A DNA stretch of 64,000 bases from Zeus faber (lineage: Eukaryota; Chordata; Actinopteri; Zeiformes; Zeidae): assembly GCA_960531495.1 (NCBI GenBank), contig OY482862.1, positions 19,095,341 through 19,159,340 on the forward strand, read 5' to 3'. The number at the start of each line of letters is the position of its first letter. The stretch's first letter is position 1. The notes beneath the pieces are model-generated. The model did not search any database. It was not told the origin of the DNA and saw nothing but the letters and a program-made list of their open reading frames with translations. This document shows, one piece after another, positions 25,501-53,877 of this stretch. Both the position numbers and the translations under genes were made by a program.

Positions 25501-28500
25501 AAAAACAGTGTGGGGACGGAGAACTGAGGAACGGGACACAAAGCATGGAGAGGGGGTGATCGGGGAGAGTCACGGAGAACGTGTCCCCATTACAAACTGT
25601 TTCGTTCCATATACACGTTTCATATAATAAGCAGACGTAAAATAAATTAACCTAAACCTATCTAAAATAAAAAAGACGCTGTTCTGGCGCACGGATTGCG
25701 CGCACCCCATCGATGGCGTGTGCACATTGTGGGTACCATTGGAGAGGGAGACAGGTGCACAAAATGCGTCCCAATTGCCCCCCTCGGGATGGCGCCCTAG
25801 GCGGCCACCTATCTCGCATATCGGAAGAGTTATCCCCCCCCCCCCATATATATATATATAGATTTTTTTTGTATGTACTGTATGTGTATATTATATATTT
25901 ATTATATATTGTTATGTACAGTATATCATACATTATGTACTGTATATGTAAATTATATATTTATTATGTGCAGTATACATAAATTATATATTGTTATGTA
26001 GTGTATGTATATTATATATTTATTACATATTGTTATGTACAGTATATCATATATTGTTATGTACTGTATATGTATATTATATATTTATTATATATTGTTA
26101 TGTACAGTATACATATATTATATATTGTTATGTTCTGTATATGTATATTATATATTTATTATATATTGTTATGTACTGTATATGTATATTATATATTTAT
26201 TATATATTGTTATGTACTGTATATGTATATGTTTATTATTATCCCTCTTCAGTTATAACGGTCAATCATACAAGATGAGTACTTACCTTAAATTATATTT
26301 AGGGAAACAATGGTGACTTGGCCTGCCCACTTACTGCCAAGAAGGCCGCCCACTTACTGCTAAAAAGAAAAACCACTCACCAGTGAGCGGGTGTAAGTTT
26401 TGCGAGCAGGAGATCAATGATAGTAGTTGCGCAGGATTCAATATTGCTTGTGCGAGCAGAGATATTGCGTGCAAGAGTGCTGCGAAATTGCGGCTGTTTG
26501 ACTTGCGGTCCGGCTAAGTATCAGGATAAGAGGGCCACGATTTATTGAGCACATCCCTAAAGTGAAGAAAAAGCCCCAAACGAATCAAAACAGAATTTTA
26601 GAATACTAAAGTGTCCTCAAACTGCCGTCCCCACCTTGAATGGTGTCATCTTTTTTCACTTCTGTCTCATCGTCGTCATCCAGACAATACACAGTCTCCC
26701 TCTGTATGTCGCTTTTCTGGTTGGATTGTGCATCGACCGTAGTCCATGTCTTCTTGGGCTTCTCTTCGGTCACCTGGAACCCATAATGAGCACAGCAGGT
26801 AAGGCCAGTGAGGGTAAATAAAGTCACACAAAATGAAAAATAGGATTAAATCTCTTGCACAAATGTAGGGCTTTCATGGTCTTGAGATTTTACATGACAA
26901 TTAATTGTCAAAAATAATTGCAACAATTGAATTGCCTGTTTTGTTAATTTTATGCCACTATGATAGTATAAGCCTATAAAAGTATAATACACCTAAACCT
27001 GATATAATTGCAATCAGGCCATTATGAATGAATTACATACCAACATAATAACATAATAGAGCAGTAGTTGTACTTCTCCCCATACTAATAAACAACAAGA
27101 CACTTGTACATATATTATGAGAAAAATCTAAATCTTCGTAACTCTTTGTACTTACGGCTTTGTATCCAACAACCCGGATAGACAAAGAGCTGCCAATAGT
27201 CAAGTGGCAGGGCCAGGATATTGGCCGCCTCTCAATATTCTTGAAGATGGACAATTTCTCAATGGCGTCACTACAACACATTGGATATCACATTGTTTAA
27301 TTTCAACACCCCCTCACACTTACTCCTCATACATTTTTTGTTCATTTCTGACTAAGAGTTTAAAGGGGACCTATTATGCTCCTTTTCAACAAGTTAATAT
27401 AGGTCTCTGAGGTCCCCAAAACATGTTTTTCAATTTTGTTTTGCTGAAAATACCACTACACATTTGAGCCATTCTAACATTCCTCTATAACCCTCCTGTT
27501 CTTGACAGGCTATTTCAGTGTGTGGCGCTTTAAATGTAAATGAGCTGCCGGCCCCCTAGTTCTGTGAGCCAATGGGGTTTGAGCTTTACTACAGGGTTTC
27601 ATGATATTTAGTCCGTAAGCTTTAACTGATTTCACCTTATCAGAGCACCAAATCTGTTTCTGAACAAATTTGAGGTGATAAATAAGCAATCCAGTTGCTG
27701 AATCTTCACTCATAGATCTACAAGGCCTACCAATAAAACACAGTTTTTATTGTTTTTGTTTGGAGAAACAGAGCGGATTACGTGCACATCTGAACGGCTT
27801 ACTTCACCACATATTTTCGTAAATAGACAGCTCACAAAAAAACTGACTGAGTTGTCTTATTTCCCAGTTTGTGCGTAGTAGGCCCATCAGAGACCTAAAT
27901 GTATGTGCACAAGCACTGAAGAGGTGAGTTTTCCATGATAGGTCCACTTCAAGTAAAGACAAACAGAACAGGCGCCAGGAATAGGGCTGCCAACCTGAAG
28001 GTGTGAACTTCATCCACGCCATCCTCTTCTTCAAGATTAAACATGATCTCCTTGACGATATCAAGGCCGTTCTGCTGCTCCCTCGATGGGCCTTTTCCAT
28101 TGTTTGACCGACTGGAGCCTCTCCTGTGTCCATTTGCTCCATCCTCCTCATCTCCCCCATCCTCCTGCTCCTCTACAATTGGGAAAGGTAAACTAGAAAT
28201 GGAAAAGTAGATAGACAAGGTTATGGGAAATTCAGGAGGGTGTGGGGTGAATATTTAACCATTATGAAATAAAACTGCATATGTGTGTAAATCTTACATG
28301 AACTGCATGGTGATGCCAGCTTCCTTCAGGTTTCTTATAATGACATCGAGCTGGTCAGGGCTGGCCGGAGTGTTGAGGTCAGTTAGAACAGCAATGGTGA
28401 GACGGTCATACTTCTTCCCGCTGAAAGACAATACACAAACACAGCGTCAAGCGGCATCCAGTCCTTGAGCCAGTTAAATACAGGAAATTTGGCTTAGTGA

Positions 28501-29833
28501 GTGAAAAAGCCTTATGCAAACATTTATCATCAAATGAAATTAATTGTTTCCTTACGCTGTTTGTTTTCGAAGGAGATCCATGCAGACAACAAGAGCATCC
28601 ATCCCTGATAAACGGCAGTTATGGAGCAAATTGGCACTCACCCATTATCAAACAAACAGCAGGTGAAGCACACAAGTTTAACTAGATAAACATTTATAAA
28701 TGTAGCAAGTTGATTATCATCTTTACACTATGTCAATGTGTACCGTATATCAAAGCTGAATTCATTATGATTTTCAATGTAAAATAGCCCAAGTATCATT
28801 AAATGCAAATAAACTGTGACTTACTGTCTCTGCAATTTACAGACCTCTACTGTCAGAAACTTTGTTAATATCTCCCCCTTTCTAAACTGATCACCAAAAC
28901 AATCCTAACTGAAAAATAATTTGTGAAAAAGATACAATCGGCTTGTTGACTTTCAGGTTGGATCTGATGTTGAATTTCTTCCAAAAGCTCAAAATCTGGC
29001 AACATCAGCTGGCGATGCACCGTGATGTTCTGGTACTGTCCATCTTGGTCCAGTGGATTTTTGGTAGCGTCCGTGCCAAACAGTACCAAACCTAAATCAT
29101 CTTTAGTCTCAGAAAATACCTTTGGAAAGCAGAAAGCATTTGAATGCTTGGAAAGTCATATTTAAAACATCTCATCTGTTATTTCCTTGATATAAACGTG
29201 TAGGGTACCTGACGCTGGACAAACTTCTGAGTGACTCTTTTGGCCAGCTCAAAGGGAGATTCCTCCCCTGGAGCACAGTTGGACATGGAGAAGCCCACAT
29301 CCATGCATAGTATAAACGCAGACTACCTCAGAACAAGGAAAATAAGATTTTAATGAGTTCATTATAACAATATACTGTAATTTGTGTATATATTAAAATG
29401 TTAGAGCCAATTTCTTTTTAACCCTGGTAAACACAGTATGTGTACAGATTGTATTAGAAATATATGTATAAAGAATTGCACAATTTACTACTTTTGAGAG
29501 TGACTCGTTGATACAGGGGTTAATAGTTTGTTGGTTTTTTTTTAGGTTTCTCGTATATTGGAAATGTAATTATCAGATGTAATTATTTGTTTTAGGTTGT
29601 CTATCTGTCTCTGTTCACTATCCAGTAGGGGGCGTGGTCAGAATTTGACGATAAATTCAACACGTCTGGACATGCCCAAACATGGAATAAATGACTGCCG
29701 ACAAATATTGTTGGGTGTTACTTTGTTAAATTTCACACAATAAGTAAGTACAGTAAATACCGCTAATGTGTGAACCCGCATTTCAGTTACTTCTTCATAA
29801 GGATCCGAAAGTTACCTTAGCAGACCGTGCCAT
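17991..29833 (-). CDS. xrcc5: Ku80 (XRCC5) DNA end-joining protein, complete
   Basis: This is the large subunit of the Ku heterodimer, which rings broken DNA ends in the nucleus and recruits DNA-PKcs for non-homologous end joining. Exons, 5' to 3' on the minus strand: 29833-29816, 29322-29209, 29119-28936, 28604-28556, 28420-28298, 28192-27995, 27270-27156, 26773-26635, 23582-23470, 22642-22580, 22296-22156, 22047-21957, 21384-21254, 20708-20512, 20399-20309, 20148-20079, 19954-19845, 19497-19401, 18866-18799, 18233-18171, 18005-17991. They sum to 729 aa (human 732) with consistent phases. The start MARSAK is joined to [15 protein letters not shown]. The VWA-like domain includes [15 protein letters not shown]. 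The Ku core includes [15 protein letters not shown] and [15 protein letters not shown]. The C-terminal helical domain holds [15 protein letters not shown]. The tail GDVDDLLDQM is the DNA-PKcs-binding motif. It neighbours tmem169 as in human. Confidence 0.96.
19538..19672. repeat. (CA)n microsatellite in an xrcc5 intron
   Basis: A CA tract is interrupted by CATA, CAGA and CACT units. It lies just upstream of the xrcc5 exon at 19401-19497 in transcript order. The 112-codon frame seen here is a repeat product. Confidence 0.92.
23048..23088. repeat. Perfect 17-bp hairpin in an xrcc5 intron
   Basis: Bases 23048-23064 (gagccacaagcgtcata) are the exact reverse complement of 23072-23088, with a 7-base loop ggcagca. 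An outer pair, ccataggc near 23020 and gcctatgg near 23094, could extend the structure. Confidence 0.9.
24104..26500. mobile_element. Candidate non-autonomous DNA transposon with long inverted arms
   Basis: The arm at about 24110-24290 reappears, inverted and diverged, at about 26315-26495. Shared blocks include cagcactcgcacgcag against its partner cagcactcttgcacgca, then tatctctgc, ggcagtaagtgggcgg and tcaccattgt. The interior holds no transposase frame; it contains an AT-rich minisatellite at 25845-26240. It lies in the xrcc5 intron between the exons at 26635 and 23582. Exact ends and target duplication could not be fixed, so two independent copies of one repeat in opposite orientation remain possible. 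Confidence 0.6.
25845..26240. repeat. AT-rich minisatellite
   Basis: Several tandem, imperfect units of about 45-60 bases are built on ttatgtactgtatatgtat and attatatatttattatata. The Tyr/Ile-rich frames here are repeat products. Confidence 0.85.
27356..27958. mobile_element. MITE-like element with inverted ends
   Basis: The left end ttaaaggggacctattatg is mirrored by the complement of the right end, which reads acttgaagtggacctatc. The segment is about 600 bases with no coding capacity and sits in the xrcc5 intron between the exons at 27995 and 27270. TTAA at the left end suggests a piggyBac-type insertion; the right end is eroded. Confidence 0.5.
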
Positions 29834-30605
29834 CGCTTTCTCCCGCTTCCGTGGTTGGGTGTCACTCTATTTTGAGTCCGGAGAGAAACTATTGCTAACA
29901 AGGAGTTCCTACGACCTACGACTCGAAGTGTTATTGTTTGTGTCTTTGGGCTCAAATTTGAGGGAGTTACTTAGGCATATACCACGAATGATGTAATACA
30001 ATAATAATATAATAACATAATTGCACTAAGTGTCTAACCATAGTCCAACTTGCAGACTAAGAGTATAATGCCATTTTTGAAAAGTAGGTCATTCACCCTC
30101 CACTCTGTGGTGATGGTTGTGTGCGATGTCGCACTGATCTATGAAATAGATCGGAGGCCTTGCATGGAGAGGCGGCTGGAGGGAAGCATATGCATCTTGA
30201 TTTCCCCAAGGATATTTACCAAATGCATAATTTATTATGCATCAGTAATATTGTGTATACTATTGACCTTGGTGATCGGAGCACATTGAATGTCAATGAT
30301 TAACTGTACTGACATACAGTCCCATATGCATAAAACACTGGGGTGCCTTTAATCAGATCCCAGAAGTGTAAGGAGCACCAGCAGCCAGAAACCACACCGC
30401 TAAATCCCTTCCAAACCCCAGAGAGAGCCATCTGTATCTCAAAGGGTATAGAAACCTTTAGGATACCCTGTCTGTATTTTAAATCTGTGAAAACAGCATT
30501 ACCCTCGGTGTGTTATCGCCTGGTGGTGTTTCTGCAAATATGAGTTTACGACTGACCTCTAGGATGTGTTTCCAACATGACAGATGTACAGTAATGTAAA
30601 AGTTT
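29834..30605. other. xrcc5 upstream region
   Basis: This stretch lies upstream of the xrcc5 start and downstream of tmem169 (head of xrcc5 to tail of tmem169). It should hold the xrcc5 5' UTR and promoter. No CpG-rich core or TATA box stands out, and no gene was recognised. Confidence 0.4.
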
Positions 30606-31769
30606 GCTTTATTTGTGTGTTTCATCAATTTTCAGCCCCTTGAGAAACATTGCATAAAATGCATGTAAACATATCATTACCATCAAGGAACACTGATCCA
30701 TGCTTTCATCCAATGAAAACAAATGTGAAGTAGAATAATGTAGTTCAAAGTTTTTCACCTGCTCCAAATAGTTAAACCATGGAATTACCTGAACCAAACA
30801 CCATGGTTTCTTTCTTTTACACAAACCTTTTCTTTTTAAAATAACAATAGATGGCTGTGTGCAACACATTTAACCAAGCATTTCAACACAGAAATCTTCA
30901 ACGATATGAGCTAGTCTACTATTTCAAAATGTGTCAAAATAATTTAAATTTAACCTTAAATGCATAAACATAAAAAACACGACAGTGATTCTCTGTGAAC
31001 ATGACTTCACTTAAGTGTGCAACAAAAAAAATGTTAAGACAGAAGAATAACTTTTAAATCAGAACCACACTGAGGTTTTGTTCTCCACAACAACAACAAA
31101 AAACATTTGCCAGCTGATTATCTATGGTTTCAATATATTTCCATTGATGGTAATTATACCATCATCAGGAATCCACATTAAAACAGCTTCCTACAGTTCA
31201 CGATACAGAGTTGTCACATCCATTGAGATAAGTATTCATATATACACAGGTGAAGTGGAATTTAGGTCAAGTTGTAGGCTGCATATATAGTTATAGTTAG
31301 AATGCTTAAGGTTCAAACATCCATATCAGATATATCCAAAGCATACCACAGAGAGAGTCTGAAGCCAATAAGTATAATACTTATAAGTAATAGCGCATCT
31401 GTACAATAATTAACCTGGATCATCTAGTGATAAGGAAGAGTTGCACAACTAATGACTCCAAGATAAACTGTGAACTTTTTAATATAAAAAAAAAAAAAAA
31501 AAGACCTAGATAAATACTAATATTTGCAAACAATAGCCAACATTTTTAACGGGTATATCAAATGTGTACAATTTAGATTTAGTGCAATAAGTTCTCAACT
31601 ACAGAACATTTCAGAATAAAAGAAAAACTTTGTGGCACTTGATGGTCACACGAGACGAACCATAACCACCTGCCTAAGTGGCACCAGAGTATAAAAAAAT
31701 CATTTTCAAGCACTGCTTTGTCTCAGATCGGGATTCACAATGTGCCTCGGACGCCAGTACAACCATGTT
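30606..31769 (-). other. tmem169: Probable tmem169 3' UTR
   Basis: This is AT-rich sequence after the tmem169 stop. A minus-strand AATAAA (tttatt on plus) near 30609 is a plausible end. There is no other gene. The extent is an inference. Confidence 0.4.
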
Positions 31770-32903
31770 TCACACTGATGATGTCTGAGCAAGTTCACTC
31801 GGAGCCTTGCTCTGCAGCGTTCCAGAGATGGTATCAGAGTCCAGCAACTCCACTATGCTGTACGGAGAGCAGTCCTCCAGTCCCAGCTTTCCACAGGCCC
31901 AGCCGCAGAACCCTTTCTCCAAGTCTCGCACGACCTGCCACCACTCGCCGAACGCCCAGGACACCTGCACCACGGCGCAGTAGAGCGCCAGGGACAGCGC
32001 CATCGGCATGATGAGCATCGGATAGAAGATGATGAGGAAAGGGCAGATGGTGATCTTGTGCCAAAACGTCCGCTCCTCGTTGTAAACGAGGAAGATGTTG
32101 TACCAGGTGAGCGTGCCGTAGTAGAAAGAAGTGACAAAGGAGAGCAGAAAGACCACAGGGGCGCAGGAGAGGCTCCACAGGACGACGTGGGGCCCCTGAC
32201 AGAAGCCGAAGCCGCAGTGGCGCTTGGAGCCTTCCCCTCCCTCGCACTCGGCATCCAGACGCTCCTTCGACTTGGCAAGCTCCCGGAGTTCCTTTTCTGT
32301 CAAAGTGACGTGGATGTCCACCATCTGACCTTTCTTCTTACCCCGGGTGATGGTGCCAGTCAGAGTCACGTAGCGGCTGTCTGGAGGGAGGCTCCAGCCT
32401 CCTCCTGGTGACACATTATAGGAAAAACACAAGTTACCCATGTTGCAAAACACAAAAAACAGCCACTTCAAAAAAATCTTGCTCAAAATTAGTTTTGTCA
32501 TCTAGAAAACATCTGATCTAAGTTTATGTGTGAAGCCTGTGATCTTATCAATTTGGCTTCTTTATATAAACTCGGGAGTTTTGGAGTTACGCACAAATTA
32601 AAAACCTCTTTGCTATGTGTTCCCCTTACCTTCGCTTGTTGGTGTGCACAGGAATTTGGCTCCCTCTTCTCCGCTCCTCTCCGCACAGTCCTCACCCCCA
32701 GTGTCCTCTCCAGGAGCCCTTTCCATGTCAGAACGGTAGATGATAATGGACTCCGGGCGTGGGTCCTTCTTCTTCCTCCTTTTCCTTCGCATGGCAGAGC
32801 CCGCTTCTCCTTCTTCCACATGGTTTCCCGATGTGTCGGACCTCAGTGAGATCATCTGCGGGCTGCCCTCGCCTTCAGTCTGCGGCTCCTCTATCTGGGC
32901 CAT
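31770..32903 (-). CDS. tmem169: TMEM169 two-pass membrane protein, complete
   Basis: There are two coding exons, 32903-32630 and 32404-31770, giving 302 aa (human about 297). The start MAQIEEPQ was chosen because it follows an in-gene acceptor for a 5' noncoding exon. An acidic and basic N-terminus (MRRKRRKKKD) is cytosolic in character. The conserved block RYVTLTGTITRGKKKGQMV lies at about 102-120. Two hydrophobic segments sit at about 165-187 and 213-237, separated by TWYNIFLVYNEERTFWHK. The C-terminus carries EKGFCGWACGKLGLEDCSPY, a hallmark of the family. Molecular function is unknown in the literature I can recall. It lies next to xrcc5, as in human 2q35. Confidence 0.93.
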
Positions 32904-33239
32904 GTTGGCGCCTCGGCTTCTATCAGAAAATGATATGGAGACTAATTCACTTAAATACCATGCGATATGGACATCCACTGCATTTAAGTAGAACAACTAG
33001 GAAAATATACAACATGATATTGACCAAAAAAAATTTAATGTCCTGAGATATTCAGACAATAAAGGTTTGAGAAACATCATCATCCTTAGAAATGTGGATA
33101 TTATGACGAAAGAGATAGAGGCATGGATCATAGCATCCAGAACATTGACATTTCACTGCATATATGTATGAAAGTATGTAAACGTATGTGACAAATAAAC
33201 CTCTTTAATCTTGAACAGTCCATCAAGTTCAGAAAATTG

Positions 33240-33376
33240 CATTCACTTACTGTGAAGCAGCTACTATAAACACACCATTTGACTATATCGCGAGATTACG
33301 GTAACCCAAATCCCTGATGATATCTAGTCTCATATACACAATACCAATATGATATCGGTATATCGCCCAGCCCTAT
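33240..33376. mobile_element. DNA transposon end fragment
   Basis: The right border reads gatatcggtatatcgcccag followed by cccta, the complement of the tagggctgggcgatat terminus seen in many fish non-autonomous elements. The left border was not found, so this is a fragment. Confidence 0.35.
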
Positions 33377-34254
33377 ATGACACCTCCACAGACATTCACA
33401 CAGAGGTTAAAATAGGTGGAAATAATAAATATAGGGACAATTACCCCCAAGGTTCTTCAAACTTTCTGTGGTGCGACAAATGCTTTCTGTGACTGATTAT
33501 AGTTTTCGAGGTTTTGTGAAACGGTTTCAGTTTTCTGGCTTCCCATGAAAGCAGCGTCGGCTCAAGTTGTCAGCTGACTGTCTATGAACGCTACGCAGGC
33601 CACAAGGCACAGGTCGCCGGATGCAAACGACTTCCGAGAGAGGAAGCTTGGACTTAGCGCAACTTCGAATGATGATGTCACAAAGCGCCCCGCTCCTGAA
33701 ACTAATCCAATTGCGTTCAACGTTCTTCCACTTCCGGCAAAACGACGACCGTTTTTCACCAATTTCTGCTCCACACGTAGAGCGGGGTTGATCAAACTCG
33801 AACGGCGAGACTTCTGAGACGTCCCGGTTCTAACGAGACCTCAGCCATGTCTGTGCGTACTTCTGCTGCTGCGTTCCAGATGGTTTTAGGACGAAAAACG
33901 CCAAGATTAAAAATAATAAAATCCAAGCAAAAAATAAATAATCATAATTACAACACTTAAAAAAATAATTGTAGTTGTTTCCTTACATTTTTTAAATCAT
34001 CAGTCTTGGTTTTCCGAGGCAAACGTTTGAATTATCCAAGTCAATTAATGAATCAGCCTGTTTCGGTGATCGATTCACTCTGATCAATATCAGCAAAAGG
34101 AAATATATCAGGAAAAAAAACAAAAACCACCCATTGTCTCATCAAACACACGCACATAAAGAAAAACAACAACAATAGATCTGACCGCGTCTAACGCCTA
34201 TCAGCGTGCAGATGTTCTCGTTTCGCCACCGGCATGACCTTCATTTGATAGGAA

Positions 34255-34283
34255 AAACAAACAAACAAACAAACAAACAAAAA
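34255..34283. repeat. (CAAA)n microsatellite
   Basis: Tandem caaa units lie upstream of the CpG-rich promoter region. Confidence 0.85.
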
Positions 34284-34379
34284 ACTAGACCCCGACAGTC
34301 GTTTCTTTCCAGTATCTAAATGGATTCCGCACGATCCCCACGCAAAGGGGAAACGAACACGGTGTGACACTTCTCCCCC

Positions 34380-35078
34380 TCCCTCCCTCCCATTCACGCC
34401 CATGCTCTTTACGTCCCCGTCCCCCGGCGAGTGCGGTCCCTTCACAACCGCAAAGCCGCGCCCGTCGCGACCGCGTCTCACCTTTCGATGCGTCGACCGC
34501 GGAGCTATAACGGCGCCAGGGCGGCCATGACGCTCCGAGGGGATATTTATCTTTTATAGAGGAGGAGGAGGGGGGGGGGGGGATACGGTACGCGCATGCG
34601 CCGTGGCCGACCTCTCCCCGGATCCAGATGCGCTCGGCTAAACCCCGCCCCTCGAACGCCGCCCGTCGCGCACCGAGACCGAGGCCACCCCTGTGCGCCG
34701 AGCCGCGGACGAGGGCCCGCTTACGCTCGCAAACGTATGAGATATCGCTCATCTGTATTTGTGTTTCAAGAATAAAATATATTTTTGTGAATTTATTTCC
34801 ACGTTTCTTTTTTTCTTTTTTATTTTTTTTGCAAATGTATGTGTTTTCCTGATCGGTCCGTGCGTTTTCTACATTTCTACATTGTTTCTACTCGGAGCCG
34901 CAGCAGAACCAGATTGAACCGCTTGTCGTTTGCCGCTAAACTGTCGAGTTCGCAAGCCAGTCAGCCTGGCGCGGTCCAGCGGAGTTGCTTTCGTTTAGTT
35001 CGTCACATTTGATCTTATTTTGTCTTTTCTTAGATTCCTTTCGTTCGTCTCGGTTTGGTGTCTCGACCCGGCACGACG
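34380..35078. promoter_or_regulatory. Candidate CpG-rich bidirectional promoter of tmem169 and the SIX6OS1-like gene
   Basis: The sequence from about 34380 to 34990 is GC- and CpG-rich against AT-rich flanks. On the minus strand, cgcatcgaaag followed by gtgagac near 34482 looks like the donor of a noncoding first exon of tmem169. On the plus strand the first coding exon of the SIX6OS1-like gene starts at 35079. The divergent starts are about 600 bases apart. No transcript data are available, so this is inferred. Confidence 0.5.
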
Positions 35079-41215
<6,137 letters not shown>

Positions 41216-42678
41216 AGAAAACATTTTGACAAATACTCAAGTAACACAGGGTTCTAACGTCTGGGGCCGTTCTTCTGGTGTTCTTCAGCAGTGTTCAGTG
41301 AAATGACGGTTAAAAAAAAGGTTTGACAGTAAGATTTCTGTTGTGTGCAAACTTCCTTTCTTTTACTACATTTAAAACATAATGCACTTTAAAAAGGTTT
41401 GGTAATGTTTCACAAGTGCTGGTTCATTTCGGAGGTCTGGTTGGTTCATGAGGTTCATCTGTTTATTTATGTACTTTACATGTATATTTAAGTTATATTT
41501 ACCCTCAATTAATATTAAAGACCATACAAATCAACATCTGTTGACATTCAAGAGCATGAAAAATGAACATAATTGAACAATATTGTTTATTGAAGCTTTA
41601 AAGGATTGATAACGTAATTTATCACAATGGCATACATTCACATTTCTTTGGATATTATCTGAAGTGATAACCTCTTTAAAATCGGCAAGAGTTTGCTGTT
41701 AAAGGCAGTTGCACATGAGATCTGCTATTTATTTAAATATTCATATGATAGCACCAAATGTGATAAACATAGAAAATGACATTCATGAGAACAAGTGGTT
41801 CTAAACAATCAAAAAAGGAATGTGAATTACATTTCTTAGACAACGCAAATTAGGAATCAAAAAGTTTGTGCTGTAAATTAAGGTGGCGTTTTACACATTT
41901 CCTCTACCTTATTTCAGCTCATGAAGCTTACAGATGCAAGCTGCTCTGTAGTTTTAAATTTCTCTTGACATAATACTTTAATAATAATAATACAGATTGA
42001 AGCGATTAACTTTATTTTATCATAAGAGATTTGAATGTCTTCAGTCAGTTTGTGTTCTATGCGGCTGCTTGACATTTAGCATTATTACACGTTGGTGCAA
42101 AGCTGTTAAGTAATGTGTTAAAAGATATATGACACACACCTTTATAAAGTTCCTTGAAGGTTCTATCCAGTGTTCCAGTGACTTTACTACAAAATATTAC
42201 CCTCTCCAGATGAACCTTCCATATGGTGTTGAAGGAGCCATACCAAGCTCCTGACTCTTCTTGGTGCCAAACGTCAGCTTTTTGTCCAAGCTGCTGCCCA
42301 CATATCTGCACGAAATCCTACACCATCTCTACCTTACACATCCATTTTAAGGAAATCATATAATAAAAAGTTATACAACATGACAACTTATAATAATATT
42401 TTTTTTGTGTAACTATACACCTGGACACACATATAATTAAAACTTAATTAACATTCATCTATTTAATACTCTTTCAGTATTAAATCTGATTTGAACTTGA
42501 TCGGGCACAAGTTGTCGGGCACAAGTAATCCATTTTTATAATTAACTGACTCACAAATCCCTTGTGCAGTTTATGCAGAACTGGTCATGAAGGACTGGTT
42601 GATTGATTGATTGATTGATTGATTGAATGATTGATTGATTGATTGATAAGGGTTCACTGACAGCGCGTGGAAGCCTCT
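41216..42678. other. Convergent 3' ends of the SIX6OS1-like gene and pfkl
   Basis: An ATTAAA near 41513 on the plus strand probably ends the SIX6OS1-like transcript. The rest, AT-rich, should contain the pfkl 3' UTR, including an (ATTG)n tract at 42598-42650. No other gene was seen. Confidence 0.5.
42598..42650. repeat. (ATTG)n microsatellite in the pfkl 3' UTR region
   Basis: Tandem gatt/attg units begin about 30 bases beyond the pfkl stop codon, so they are probably transcribed. Confidence 0.9.
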
Positions 42679-52266
<9,588 letters not shown>

Positions 52267-53465
52267 TTTGGCCGCACCGTAAGACCGAACCGCCCCGAAT
52301 TAAAAAAAAAACCCAAATATATATATATATATATATATATATCTTTAATTCCTCGTGTAAATCGTCGGGACGCGGCGGAGCTTCCGCTGTTTTCCTGCTT
52401 GGCAGCGACCTGAGCCTCGGCCCCGCCCACTCCTCCGGGAGACGCCGACGCCGCCGATGGAGCGATTACGCAGCGTCGGCGCTCGTTTTTTTGCGCTTAC
52501 AAGACCGCCCGGCGGGAAGAGCGGCGCTGCTCGCCGGACGCGTTTCAGGGTGAGCGCCGCCCGCCCGCCGCGACCTGGAAGACGTGTCGTCGCGAAACGC
52601 CTCCCACCGCAACTTCACGGTTTATATTGCGTCCGCGCAACATGGATTCCAGAGGTGAAGCGCAAAGGTCACGAATGGGTTTTTTTTTGTTTTTTCCCAC
52701 ATTACAGATGAAAGCAACAAAACTTAAAGAACAGAAATGAACGTGCCAGTGTATCTTTTAAATTCCGATATTTTAAATAGTTCGAAAAATAAACGGTATA
52801 ATACACATTCGGAATTCAATATAATAATAATACATTGAATAAATCATACATAAATAATGAATACAATTCAATAATAATACATTTCATTTATAAGCGCCTT
52901 CGAAGAAACCTTAATATACATTCAACCAAAAAAAAAGTTGCGATTATGTCTGATTCCACTGAAACAACCGGAGACTGGTTTGACCTACCTGGTCCTCAAT
53001 ACCATTTGGACATGTTTTGAGAATTAGAATCTTTGGATTTCTTGTGAAAAGTTTGCCTTCTCATTATTTCATATTTAGATAATGTTCTACTATACTATTT
53101 ATAATTCATATTGTAGAGCTTCCTGACTGGTGACATGACTCATACTGCACACAATCAAGCGTGCACAGTGTCCTTACAGACCAAACTAAATAGCAGTTTT
53201 TTGATATTATTTTACTTTACTTTAAACAACTGATTAAATTACTCTGAATCCAAACATAATGTTTGATTACGACTTCAAATAAAACAAGTAAATATGATAC
53301 ACATTTAATATGCAACGCTCACAGTTGTGCACGCACTAAACGGAGGCACTTTTAATTAACCGTGTCGCCTCAGGGCTTAATTTGAGAGGCCGGTTATGTT
53401 GTTTATAAATAACATTTAAGTACGACACCGAACAGAGAAGAGACAAGGACTCCAAAGTGTTGGGT
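52267..53465. other. pfkl promoter region and intergenic DNA
   Basis: The first 400 bases upstream of the pfkl start (52267-52650) are CpG-rich, fitting a housekeeping promoter, with an (AT)n run at about 52316-52341. Beyond that the DNA turns AT-rich and holds no recognisable gene up to the probable end of the map3k13 transcript. Confidence 0.5.
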
Positions 53466-53725
53466 ACAGTACATCAGCGTTTATTCCATGCAGTTGTTTT
53501 TGCTCTGATTTGTTTTCTTCCATAAACCCATTGCACTGTACACTGTACACTGGACTGGATTGGTTGATCGTAATGCCAGAAAAAAAAGGGGGGGGTGGGT
53601 CGGAAACATGAGTTTAACAAAGAAACTGATATTTGGTACACATGGGTTGATGTCCACAGTCAGAGAAACTTTCACAGAAACGCGGGTGTGACTTCATTGT
53701 ATTTTGGTTCAGAAGGTGAAGGAGG

Positions 53726-53877
<152 letters not shown>

